Assembly: GCA_036555065.1 (NCBI GenBank)
Contig: DATBLZ010000087.1
Coordinates: 1-21,195, forward strand
Source: DATBLZ01 sp036555065
GTDB taxonomy: Bacteria; Pseudomonadota; Gammaproteobacteria; Steroidobacterales; Rariloculaceae
Length of the DNA stretch: 21,195 nt
Direction: 5' to 3'
Part shown: in pieces, positions 14,629 to 21,195 of the stretch
Numbering within the stretch: the first letter of the stretch is position 1
Layout: each line of letters opens with the position of its first letter
Program-made: the position numbers and the translations under genes
Notes under the pieces: model-generated
The model's database searches: none
Told to the model about the DNA's origin: nothing
What the model saw: only the letters and a program-made list of their open reading frames with translations

Positions 14629-15411
14629 TTGAACACGCTCGTCTTCGACATCGAGACTGTTCCCGATACGGAGCTCGGCCGGCGCATGTACGCGCTCGGC
14701 GATCTCGACGACGAATCCGTGGGCAAGGTCATGCACTTCAAGCAGGTCCAAGCCCGCGACACCGATTTTCTACCGCATGTGCAGCACCGCGTAATCGTGA
14801 TATCCGCGCTGTTGCGAAGCTCCGAAGGGCTCAAGATCTTCAGTCTCGGCCCGGATCTCGAAGAGCGCGAGATCGTCCAGCGCTTCTTCGAGGGCATCGA
14901 GAAGTACAGCCCGGAGGTCGTCTCGTGGAACGGTGGCGGCTTCGACTTCCCCGTTCTTCACTACCGCGCGCTCAAGCATGGCGTCAACGCAGCCCGCTAT
15001 TGGGAGATCGGCGATTCGGATCGCGACTTCCGGTACAACAATTACTTGAGCCGCTTCCATTGGCGCCACATCGATCTCATGGATGTGCTCTCGGGCTTTC
15101 AGGGCGGCGGCCGCGCGAAGCTCCAAGACGTCGCGCTGTTGCTCGAGTTGCCCGGGAAGCTCGGGATGAGCGGCGCCGAGGTTTGGACCGCGTTTCTCGC
15201 CGGCAAGCTCGAAGAGATCCGCAACTATTGCGAGACCGACGTCCTCAATACCTACCTCGTGTACCTTAGGTTCCAACTCATGCGTGGGCTGCTCGATGCC
15301 GCGCAATACGCGAAAGAGCTCGAGCTCCTACGGCAAAAGCTCGCCGCCTCCAAAGAGCAACATCACCACTCGTTTCTGGACGCCTGGAATGGCTCGTCGC
15401 GGAGCGCCTGA
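14629..15411 (+). CDS. predicted 3'-5' exonuclease, PolB-like DEDDy family
   Basis: A 260-residue DEDD-type nuclease. Exo I is VFDIETVPD (Asp7, Glu9), Exo II is SWNGGGFDFPVL, and Exo III is YCETD with the Y-x3-D pattern of the DEDDy subgroup. This is the stand-alone relative of the proofreading domain of DNA polymerase B, of unknown cellular role in most bacteria. The TTG start at 14629 is preceded by GAGGGG at a good distance and yields MNTLVFDIET; the open frame upstream lies over acpS and is not used. It overlaps the rlmD start by 23 bp. Confidence 0.88.
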   Translation: MNTLVFDIETVPDTELGRRMYALGDLDDESVGKVMHFKQVQARDTDFLPHVQHRVIVISALLRSSEGLKIFSLGPDLEEREIVQRFFEGIEKYSPEVVSWNGGGFDFPVLHYRALKHGVNAARYWEIGDSDRDFRYNNYLSRFHWRHIDLMDVLSGFQGGGRAKLQDVALLLELPGKLGMSGAEVWTAFLAGKLEEIRNYCETDVLNTYLVYLRFQLMRGLLDAAQYAKELELLRQKLAASKEQHHHSFLDAWNGSSRSA

Positions 15412-16705
15412 AACCGCGGTCACCGTCGAAATTCGCGATTTGAGCCACGAGGGGCTCGGAGTTGCGGACGTCGACGGGCGGCGCATGTTCGTTGCCGGCG
15501 CCTTGCCGAGCGAGCGAGTGCTCGTGTTGCCGCGGCGTCGACGGCGGCGCTACCAAGAAGCCGACCTCGTCGAGATCGTCGCGGCGGCGCCCGACCGCGT
15601 CACGCCCGCGTGCGAATATTTCGGCGTCTGCGGCGGCTGCGCCTTGCAGCACATGAGCTACGCGGCGCAGGTGCGATTCAAGCAGACCGTCGCTGCCGAC
15701 GCGTTCGAACGGATCGCGGGCATTGCCCCGGAGCAATGGCTCGAGCCGATTCTCGGTCCCGAATGGCGCTACCGCAGGCGCGCGCGCTTGGGCGTCAAGC
15801 ACGTCGAGGCGAAAGGGCGCGTGCTCGTCGGGTTCCGCGAGCGTTCGGCTTCGTTGATCACGGACATGCGCCACTGCAGCGTGCTCGCGCCTCCCGTCGA
15901 CACGGCGCTCGAAGCGCTGTCCGAGCTCATCGGCGCGAGCACGCTCGCCCGCCGCATTCCGCAGATCGAGGTCGCGATCGGCGACGAGCACGGCGCGCTC
16001 GTGCTGCGCGTGCTCGACCCGCCACAGCCCCGCGACGAGGCGGCGTTCCGGCAGTTCGGCGAGCGCTTCGGTCTCGACATCTATGTGCAGCCCGGCGGCC
16101 CCGGCACCGTACGGCCGCTCGGGGCCGCACGCACGCTTGCGTACTCATTGGCGGACTTCGGCGTGCGGGTCGAGTTCGCGCCGACCGATTTCATCCAGAT
16201 CAATGCCCACGTCAATGCGCGCATGGTCGCTGCGGCCGTCGCTGCGGCGGAGCTGCGCTCCGGCGATCGCGTGCTCGATCTCTATTGCGGGCTCGGAAAC
16301 TTCAGCCTACCGCTCGCCAAGCACGCGGGCGAGGTGTTCGGCGTCGAGGGCGACGCAGCGCTCGTCGCGCGCGCCGCGGCGAACGCCGAGCGCAACGCCG
16401 TGCGGAACGCGCGATTTCTCGCGGCCGACCTCGACGACGAGGAATGGGGCTTTTATCGCGAGCCTTGGGACGTCGTCCTGCTCGATCCCCCGCGCACGGG
16501 CGCGGCCGCCGCGGCTAATAGGCTCGCAGCGCTTCGGCCGCGCAAGATCGTTTATGTCTCGTGCCACGCGGGCACGCTCGCTCGCGACGCGCAAACGCTC
16601 GTCGCGGCGCGCGCCTACCGCCTGACGAGCGCGCGAATTCTCGACATGTTTCCGCAAACCCACCATGTCGAGGTCATGGCGGTGTTCGATCGCGTCGATG
16701 GCTAA
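15389..16705 (+). CDS. rlmD: 23S rRNA (uracil-1939-C5)-methyltransferase RlmD
   Basis: A 438-residue enzyme, near the E. coli length (433). An N-terminal TRAM domain is followed by the [4Fe-4S] ligands Cys75, Cys81, Cys84 and Cys163, with the same spacing as E. coli RlmD. The SAM-binding motif VLDLYCGLGNFSLPLA, the DPPRTGA motif and the catalytic cysteine in YVSCHAGTLARD follow. It methylates U1939 of 23S rRNA. RlmCD and TrmA share the fold, but the cysteine set and length favour RlmD. The ATG lies within the last codons of the exonuclease gene, and the stop overlaps the CYTH gene by 8 bp. Confidence 0.92.
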   Translation: MARRGAPETAVTVEIRDLSHEGLGVADVDGRRMFVAGALPSERVLVLPRRRRRRYQEADLVEIVAAAPDRVTPACEYFGVCGGCALQHMSYAAQVRFKQTVAADAFERIAGIAPEQWLEPILGPEWRYRRRARLGVKHVEAKGRVLVGFRERSASLITDMRHCSVLAPPVDTALEALSELIGASTLARRIPQIEVAIGDEHGALVLRVLDPPQPRDEAAFRQFGERFGLDIYVQPGGPGTVRPLGAARTLAYSLADFGVRVEFAPTDFIQINAHVNARMVAAAVAAAELRSGDRVLDLYCGLGNFSLPLAKHAGEVFGVEGDAALVARAAANAERNAVRNARFLAADLDDEEWGFYREPWDVVLLDPPRTGAAAAANRLAALRPRKIVYVSCHAGTLARDAQTLVAARAYRLTSARILDMFPQTHHVEVMAVFDRVDG

Positions 16706-17183
16706 GGAGATCGAGCGCAAGTTTCTGGTCGCGAGCGACGCCTGGCGCGGCTTTGCCGTCCGGAGCCGCGACATGAGCCAAGGTTACATCGCGGAGGCGC
16801 CGCGGACTTCCGTGCGCGTGCGCATCAGTGCGGACGACGCTTGGATCAACATCAAGTGCGGCGGCCTTAACGTCGTGCGTGACGAATTCGAATATGCGAT
16901 TCCAGTAGCCGACGCGCGCGCGCTGCTCGCGGCCGTGCGCGCGCCGCTGATCGAGAAGACGCGCCATTGGGTCCCGCACGCGGGGTTCGAATGGGAGATC
17001 GACGAGTTCCGCGGCGCCAATTCCGGGCTCGTGGTCGCGGAGATCGAGCTCGCCGACGAGCACCAGAGGTTTCCGAGCCCGCCGTGGCTCGGCAGGGAAG
17101 TCACGGCGCTCGAGCGCTATTACAACGTGAACCTCGTGCGCCGGCCATACTCGCATTGGAACGCCGCGGAGCGCGGCCCATGA
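16698..17183 (+). CDS. CYTH domain protein, probable triphosphate tunnel metalloenzyme
   Basis: A 161-residue protein starting MAKEIERKFLV, which holds the ExExK metal/triphosphate signature of the CYTH superfamily (Glu4, Glu6, Lys8). Further charged strands such as RTSVRVRIS and EWEIDEF are consistent with the tunnel fold. Stand-alone bacterial CYTH proteins of this size act as inorganic triphosphatases (NeuTTM type); cyclase or thiamine-triphosphatase activity is possible elsewhere in the superfamily. The ATG sits within the last codons of rlmD, and its stop overlaps the next start (ATGA). Its substrate in this cell is not evident from context. Confidence 0.88.
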   Translation: MAKEIERKFLVASDAWRGFAVRSRDMSQGYIAEAPRTSVRVRISADDAWINIKCGGLNVVRDEFEYAIPVADARALLAAVRAPLIEKTRHWVPHAGFEWEIDEFRGANSGLVVAEIELADEHQRFPSPPWLGREVTALERYYNVNLVRRPYSHWNAAERGP

Positions 17184-17662
17184 GCGCGTTGCACGTGACG
17201 GTCGAGACGGCCGCGCAGCGGCTCACGCTCTACTCCGGAAACCGCGCCGAGCGCGTATACGGAATCTCGACCTCGCGGTTCGGGACCGGCGAACGCCGCG
17301 GCAGCTTCATGACGCCGCGCGGTCGGCACGTCATTCGCGCGAAGATCGGCGCCGGACAACCCCTAGGCGCCGTGCTCGTCGCCCGCCGGCCGACGGGGGA
17401 GATCTATTCCGAAGCGCTCGCGCGCGCATTTCCCGAGCGCGACTGGGTGCTCACGCGCATTCTTTGGCTGTCGGGAACCGAGATCGGCCGCAATCGGCTC
17501 GGCGACGTCGACACGATGCGCCGCTACGTCTACATCCATGGCGCCCCGGATTCCGCGCCGATGGGCGTTCCGGGGTCGATGGGGTGCATTAGAATGCGTA
17601 ACTCCGATGTCGTCGAGCTTTTCGATGCCGTATTGCCGGGCACGGCCGTGATGATCACCTGA
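17180..17662 (+). CDS. YkuD-fold protein without signal peptide, probable cytoplasmic L,D-carboxypeptidase
   Basis: A 160-residue YkuD (L,D-transpeptidase) domain that occupies nearly the whole protein. The active-site block reads YVYIHG (His120), then GSMGCIRMR with the nucleophile Cys136 and Arg138. There is no signal peptide or membrane segment; the N-terminus MSALHVTVE runs straight into the first strand, so it should be cytoplasmic. Classical L,D-transpeptidases are exported. A compact cytoplasmic YkuD enzyme, ElsL of Acinetobacter, is known to act as an L,D-carboxypeptidase that trims recycled tetrapeptides. The next gene is nagZ, a cytoplasmic recycling enzyme, which supports such a role here. 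Family membership is clear; the reaction is inferred. Confidence 0.8.
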   Translation: MSALHVTVETAAQRLTLYSGNRAERVYGISTSRFGTGERRGSFMTPRGRHVIRAKIGAGQPLGAVLVARRPTGEIYSEALARAFPERDWVLTRILWLSGTEIGRNRLGDVDTMRRYVYIHGAPDSAPMGVPGSMGCIRMRNSDVVELFDAVLPGTAVMIT

Positions 17663-17672
17663 AGGATAGCGC

Positions 17673-18716
17673 GTGTCGCTCGGTCCCTTGATGATCAGTC
17701 TGCGTGGAGCTTCGCTCGCGGCCGATGAGCGTAAATGGCTCGCGACGCCGGTCGTCGGCGGCGTGATCTTGTTCGCGCGCAACTTCGAGAACCTCAACCA
17801 GCTGCGCGCGCTCGTCGACGACATTCATTCGATTCGCAATCCCGCTCTGCTCGTGACCGTCGATCAAGAAGGCGGACGCGTGCAGCGCTTCGGCGCGCCG
17901 TTCACGGTTCTGCCGCCCGCGCGCTCGCTCGGCCATCTCTACGATGCCGATCCCGCGGCGGCTCTCGCCGCCGCGCGCGCGCTCGGGTGGCTCATGGCGG
18001 CGGAGCTAGGCGCCGTCAACATCGACATGAGCTTCGCGCCGGTCGTCGATCTCGACCGCGGTCTTGCGGCCGTCATCGGCGATCGCGCGCTCCACGGCAG
18101 CGCCGAAGCCGTGTCGAGGCTCGCGCTGAAATTCAACGAGGGCGCGCAGGAAGCCGGAATGGCGATCACGGCCAAGCATTTTCCGACGCATGCGGGGGTG
18201 ACGAGCGACTCGCATACCGAGATAGCGACGGATCGCCGCGAATACGCCGAGCTCTTCGAGGACCTGCAGCCCTACCGGGCGCTGATCGAGGCGGGATTGC
18301 AGGCCGTCATGGTCGCGCACGTCGTTTTTCCCGCGCTCGATCCGTTGCCGGCGAGCTTGTCGCGCTGGTGGATCACGAGCCAGTTGCGCGGGGTGCTCGG
18401 TTTCCACGGCGCGATCATCTCCGACGACGTGAGCATGGCGGGCGCTGCCGGAATCGGCGATCTCGGGGCGCGCGTCGAACGCGCGCTCGCGGCGGGGTGC
18501 GATCTCGTCCTCGTATGCAATGTGCCCGACGCGATTCCGGAGTTGCTCGATCGGTTTCGAGACTACGTGAATCCGGCGAGTCAGCTGCGGATCATGCGAT
18601 TGCGCGCGCGGCAGCGCCCGCAGTGGGAACAAGTGCACGAAGCGCCCGAGTGGAAGGAAGCCCGGCGTCTCGTCGCATCTCTCGCAGCGCGCCCGAAGCT
18701 CGAGCTCAGAGGCTAG
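17673..18716 (+). CDS. nagZ: beta-N-acetylhexosaminidase NagZ, atypical motifs
   Basis: A 347-residue GH3 enzyme (E. coli 341). The N-terminal barrel has TVDQEGGRVQRF, and the catalytic loop keeps Asp179-Ser-His181, the acid/base pair. The nucleophile region is ISDDVSMAGA (Asp251/Asp252). NagZ removes GlcNAc from anhydro-muropeptides in cytoplasmic peptidoglycan recycling. Two substrate-site motifs deviate: the usual KHFPGHG reads KHFPTHA (168-174), and the usual R-S-F/Y element reads GDRAL. The alignment needs no gap. The GTG start has GAAGGA just upstream and lies 10 bp after the YkuD gene. Catalytic residues remain, so it is probably active, perhaps with altered specificity. Confidence 0.92.
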   Translation: MSLGPLMISLRGASLAADERKWLATPVVGGVILFARNFENLNQLRALVDDIHSIRNPALLVTVDQEGGRVQRFGAPFTVLPPARSLGHLYDADPAAALAAARALGWLMAAELGAVNIDMSFAPVVDLDRGLAAVIGDRALHGSAEAVSRLALKFNEGAQEAGMAITAKHFPTHAGVTSDSHTEIATDRREYAELFEDLQPYRALIEAGLQAVMVAHVVFPALDPLPASLSRWWITSQLRGVLGFHGAIISDDVSMAGAAGIGDLGARVERALAAGCDLVLVCNVPDAIPELLDRFRDYVNPASQLRIMRLRARQRPQWEQVHEAPEWKEARRLVASLAARPKLELRG

Positions 18717-18719
18717 CGA

Positions 18720-19268
18720 GTGTCCGGCGACGCCGAAATAGAGCAAGTTCGGCAGACGGCACGCGAGCTATGCACGGCCGCGCAGGTGCGCGACGCGCTC
18801 GATCGGATGGCAGCGCGCATCAGCGCCGATCTCGCGCACCAGCGCCCGCTCGTCGTCGCCGTCATGCAAGGCGGCGCGTTTGCAGCGGTGCACTTGTGCG
18901 CGCGCTTCGACTTCGCCCACGAGTTCGATTACATCCACGTCGGCCGCTACGGCACCGGGCTCGCGGGTGGCGAGCTCACGTGGGTCGTTCGTCCTAAGGC
19001 GACGTTTCGGGGGCGCGTCATATTGCTCGTTGAAGACGTCGTCGACCGGGGCGTCACGCTCGCCGCGGTGCAAGCCGAGATCGGGCGCGTCGGCGCCGCG
19101 GAGCTGCGCACGGCCGTGCTCGTGCGCAAGGCAAGTTACGCGGACGGCCCACGGCCCAAAGTCGATTACGTGGGGCTCGAAGCCGGATCGGACTATCTCT
19201 TCGGCTGCGGGATGGACTACAAGGGCTATTGGCGAAACTTGCCGAGCCTTTTTGCGGTGGCTTCGTGA
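18720..19268 (+). CDS. hypoxanthine(-guanine) phosphoribosyltransferase
   Basis: A 182-residue type I phosphoribosyltransferase. The PRPP-binding motif is ILLVEDVVDRGVTLAAV, preceded by the flexible-loop region near GRYGTG and followed by LVRKAS and KVDYVG. It salvages hypoxanthine or guanine to IMP or GMP. E. coli Hpt is 178 residues and has EDIIDSGNT at the PRPP loop; here Ser/Thr is replaced by Arg (DRG). The GTG start is 3 bp after nagZ, and the stop overlaps mtnP (GTGA). MtnP of the thioinosine type releases hypoxanthine, which is this enzyme's expected substrate, so the pair makes metabolic sense. Confidence 0.88.
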   Translation: MSGDAEIEQVRQTARELCTAAQVRDALDRMAARISADLAHQRPLVVAVMQGGAFAAVHLCARFDFAHEFDYIHVGRYGTGLAGGELTWVVRPKATFRGRVILLVEDVVDRGVTLAAVQAEIGRVGAAELRTAVLVRKASYADGPRPKVDYVGLEAGSDYLFGCGMDYKGYWRNLPSLFAVAS

Positions 19269-20014
19269 CGCCCATAGGGATCATCGTCGGCAGCGGTTTC
19301 GGGCACTGGCCGTTGACGGGCGGCCGAGAGAGCGCGATCGAGACCCCGTATGGCGCCCCCTCGAGCGCGCTTGCGCGCGTCGCGATCGGCGAGTGCGAAG
19401 TGCTGGCGCTCGCCCGGCACGGCCGCGCGCACACGATCGCGCCGCATGCCGTGAATTACCGTGCGAACGTCTGGGCGCTCCACGCCGCCGGCGTCCGGAC
19501 GTGCATAGGCGTAAATGCCGTAGGCGCGATTGCGCCCGGATTCGCGCCGGGCGAGCTCGCGGTTCCCGACCAGCTCATCGACTATACGTGGGGCCGGGCA
19601 TCGACGTTCACGCCGGACGATGCGCCCGTCGTGCACGCTGAGTTCACGGAGCCGTTCGCGCCGGAGCTCCGCGGTCATCTCGCCGCAGCGGCCGCCGCCT
19701 GCGGGTTCGCCGTGCGGCGCGGCGTCTACGGCGTCATGCAGGGGCCACGCCTCGAGACGGCAGCCGAGATCGAGCGCTTGGCGCGCGACGGCTGTACGAT
19801 GGTCGGAATGACGGCGATGCCCGAGGCAATTCTCGCGCGCGAGCTCGGCATGGCTTATGCGATCTGCGCCGGCGCCGTCAACCACGCAGCCGGTCGCGGA
19901 CCTGGCGGCGCGGCTATTCTCGCCGAGATGGAACGGCACATGGCGTTGACGATGGCGCGAATCTCTAAGGTCATCGAAACCGTCGTGCCGCGATTGGTGC
20001 GTTCCGCAGTGTGA
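19265..20014 (+). CDS. S-methyl-5'-thioinosine phosphorylase (MtnP/MTIP family)
   Basis: A 249-residue purine nucleoside phosphorylase of the MTAP/PNP class. The N-terminal phosphate loop GIIVGSGFG, RHGRAHTIAPHAVNYRAN, GVYGVMQGPRLET and GMTAMPEA are all family motifs. Where adenosine-preferring MTAP enzymes have an aspartate-containing purine loop, this protein reads VNHAAGRG, which favours a 6-oxopurine substrate as in Pseudomonas MTIP. It would split methylthioinosine to hypoxanthine and methylthioribose 1-phosphate in polyamine by-product salvage. The GTG start overlaps the hpt stop. The nagZ/mtnP/csiV neighbourhood resembles Pseudomonas. Family is certain; the thioinosine preference is likely but not proven. 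Confidence 0.85.
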   Translation: MTPIGIIVGSGFGHWPLTGGRESAIETPYGAPSSALARVAIGECEVLALARHGRAHTIAPHAVNYRANVWALHAAGVRTCIGVNAVGAIAPGFAPGELAVPDQLIDYTWGRASTFTPDDAPVVHAEFTEPFAPELRGHLAAAAAACGFAVRRGVYGVMQGPRLETAAEIERLARDGCTMVGMTAMPEAILARELGMAYAICAGAVNHAAGRGPGGAAILAEMERHMALTMARISKVIETVVPRLVRSAV

Positions 20015-20017
20015 CTT

Positions 20018-20030
20018 CGGTCACTGACCG
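20018..20030. promoter_or_regulatory. 13-bp palindrome upstream of the PAS-GGDEF gene
   Basis: CGGTCA-C-TGACCG is a perfect inverted repeat beginning 3 bp after the mtnP stop. The right half includes CTGACC, a weak -35-like hexamer, and CATAAT at 20050-20055 is a -10-like hexamer, but the 20-bp spacing is poor. It could be a repressor site or a short stem at the end of the mtnP transcript. Confidence 0.35.
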
Positions 20031-20059
20031 GCGTTGCGATCTAACCGAACATAATCTCT

Positions 20060-20075
20060 CTTCCGCCGGAAGGGA
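20060..20075 (+). promoter_or_regulatory. ribosome binding site within a hairpin before the PAS-GGDEF gene
   Basis: CTTCC-GCC-GGAAG (20060-20072) is a perfect inverted repeat whose right arm overlaps the Shine-Dalgarno sequence GGAAGGGA (20068-20075), 6 bp before the TTG start. If the stem forms in the mRNA, it would hide most of the ribosome binding site. Confidence 0.5.
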
Positions 20076-20081
20076 CCGACG

Positions 20082-21020
20082 TTGTACTCGCTTAGCCGTC
20101 ACGTGTTGGAGCAGATCGTCGCCGCGAGCGCCGAGGGTATTCTGCTCCTCGATGCCCGTGATTCGAGCTTGCGAATCGTCTACGCGAATCCCGCGTTTCA
20201 GTTGCAAAGCGGTTATTCGGGGGTAGAGCTCGACGGGATGCCGTGGACGGCGTTGCACGCTGCCGACGAAACGAGCGCCGAATCCGTCCGAGTTCGCGCG
20301 TCAATCGGCGCGGCGGAGGCCTGCGAGGCGACGATTCCGTGCTTCCGCAAGGACGGCACGACGTGGGATGCCGACATTGCGGTCAGGCCGTTGGCGAATA
20401 AGGCCGGCGAAACGGAGCATATCTTGGTTCGGCACGCGCCGACCGGCGAGCGCCCCGAGCACGATTCGAGCGTGCAGGTCGATCTACTCCAACGCGCTCT
20501 CGGGCAGGCGAAGCAGAAGATCGTGAGCCTGAGCCAAACGGACGCCGTGACGGGACTGCTCCGCTACGAGCACTTTCTGTCGTTTTTGAAGCGCGAGCTG
20601 GCCATCGCGCGACGCGACAATCGGCCGCTCGCGCTCGGTTTCTTCGAGATCGTCGAATTCGAGGCGTATCGGCAGACGTTCGGGGCGAATGCAGCCGATT
20701 CGTGCCTGCGCATGATCGCGGCGCAGATCGCGGGCGTCTTTCGCCGCGCCTGTGATCTTTGCGCGCGCCACGGCGAGACGACATTCGTTATCGCGGTGCG
20801 CGGCCAAGACGCAAACGAAGTCAGGTTGCTTGCAGCTCGAGTCGCCGACAAAGTCCGCAGCCTCGGTCTACACAACCCACGGGCCCAAGCCGGGCGCTAT
20901 CTGTCGGTCGGCACCTTGATCATCGATGCGAGCAAAAGCGAGGAGGCCGAGAGCCTCGTCGCGCGGATCAAGACCGAATTCGCGGCGACCCGCGGCGCCG
21001 CTCGCGAGCAGAGGGCCTAA
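20082..21020 (+). CDS. PAS-GGDEF protein with degenerate active site
   Basis: A 312-residue soluble protein with an N-terminal PAS domain (about 5-115: EGILLLDA, YANPAFQLQSGY, FRKDGTTWDADIAV), a coiled linker (about 130-150) and a GGDEF domain (about 151-300, starting SQTDAVTGLLRYEHFL). The catalytic GGDEF/GGEEF motif is replaced by GETTF (231-235), and the first metal-binding aspartate is Glu189. The allosteric I-site RxxD is intact as RACD (222-225) with the normal five-residue spacing. It is therefore unlikely to make c-di-GMP but might bind it. The TTG start follows a GGAAGGGA site. Its stop overlaps that of the convergent gene. It lies 67 bp after mtnP and may have its own promoter. Confidence 0.88.
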   Translation: MYSLSRHVLEQIVAASAEGILLLDARDSSLRIVYANPAFQLQSGYSGVELDGMPWTALHAADETSAESVRVRASIGAAEACEATIPCFRKDGTTWDADIAVRPLANKAGETEHILVRHAPTGERPEHDSSVQVDLLQRALGQAKQKIVSLSQTDAVTGLLRYEHFLSFLKRELAIARRDNRPLALGFFEIVEFEAYRQTFGANAADSCLRMIAAQIAGVFRRACDLCARHGETTFVIAVRGQDANEVRLLAARVADKVRSLGLHNPRAQAGRYLSVGTLIIDASKSEEAESLVARIKTEFAATRGAAREQRA

Positions 21021-21195
21021 ATCGCGGGCGCCAAGACGGCCGTATCGTCCTCGACGGGCGCGTTCTCCTCCGGCGCGGGGGAGATCAAGAACAAGAGCCC
21101 GAACATCGGGTGATCGACGTAATGCAGCTCGCCGCTGCGCGCTCGCCGTTGCGCACTCATTCGGTACTTCGTGCCCATGAGCGGCGCAAGCTCCG
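21017..21195 (-). CDS. C-terminal end of a CsiV-like protein (partial, runs off window)
   Basis: The last 58 codons of a minus-strand gene that starts beyond the window. The C-terminal sequence includes RRARSGELHYVDHPMFGLLF and then ISPAPEEN, ending in a TAG complementary to 21017-21019. An arginine-rich step followed by a D-H-P-hydrophobic-F-G motif near the end is what I recall for the CsiV family, envelope proteins that bind peptidoglycan and support PBP1a-dependent growth in Vibrio. In Pseudomonas a csiV-like gene lies between mtnP and mfd, which fits this place. Coding is supported by an open frame with sensible composition; the other two frames on this strand look like arginine-rich shadows or stop early. 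Confidence 0.6.
   Translation of the reverse strand, partial: ELAPLMGTKYRMSAQRRARSGELHYVDHPMFGLLFLISPAPEENAPVEDDTAVLAPAI

Overview
The window is a dense, high-G+C stretch of bacterial chromosome made of housekeeping genes. Gene order (sdhCDAB-sdhE-ygfX; rpoE-rseABC; lepA-lepB-rnc-era-recO-pdxJ-acpS; nagZ-hpt-mtnP) and protein features point to a gammaproteobacterium. Three things suggest the Xanthomonadales/Nevskiales/Steroidobacterales side of the class: the DUF4845 gene between lepB and rnc, a REP palindrome with a GTAG head, and S-methylthioinosine phosphorylase next to a partial csiV-like gene. That placement is inference. I see no rRNA, tRNA, insertion sequence, prophage or CRISPR array.

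Layout. Positions 1-131 hold no gene I can support. ygfZ (132-1007) is on the minus strand. Divergent from it, with only a short gap, is a respiratory cluster on the plus strand: a DUF1674/SDHAF4-type assembly factor, sdhC, sdhD, sdhA, a single REP palindrome, sdhB, sdhE and ygfX (1055-5283). A 51-bp gap with a perfect 12-bp palindrome and an extended -10 motif precedes rpoE. From rpoE (5335) to mtnP (20014), 20 genes run on the plus strand with no gap above 37 bp, and many overlap by 4 bp (ATGA, GTGA, TTGA). In order they encode sigma-E and its regulators, a glutaredoxin-like protein, LepA, LepB, a DUF4845 protein, RNase III, Era, RecO, PdxJ, AcpS, a PolB-type exonuclease, RlmD, a CYTH protein, a signal-less YkuD protein, NagZ, a hypoxanthine phosphoribosyltransferase and MtnP. 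A 67-bp gap with two 13-bp palindromes precedes a PAS-GGDEF gene, whose stop codon overlaps that of a convergent gene cut by the window end (CsiV-like C-terminus).

How the genes fit together. The first cluster makes succinate dehydrogenase along with factors for FAD insertion (SDHAF4-like, SdhE), and ygfZ, tied to Fe-S enzyme maintenance, is divergent beside it. The second begins with the envelope-stress sigma factor and its control proteins and continues into protein secretion, ribosome and RNA maturation, DNA repair, vitamin B6 and ACP activation. It then passes to rRNA methylation, peptidoglycan recycling (YkuD protein plus NagZ) and purine/methylthio salvage (Hpt plus MtnP). The last complete gene looks like a c-di-GMP-related protein that has lost cyclase residues but kept the RxxD inhibitory-site motif.

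No wholly new multi-gene system is evident. The points most worth following are the degenerate GGDEF protein with its apparently sequestered ribosome binding site, the probable cytoplasmic YkuD L,D-carboxypeptidase beside an atypical NagZ, the SDH assembly-factor clustering, and the REP element inside the sdh operon.
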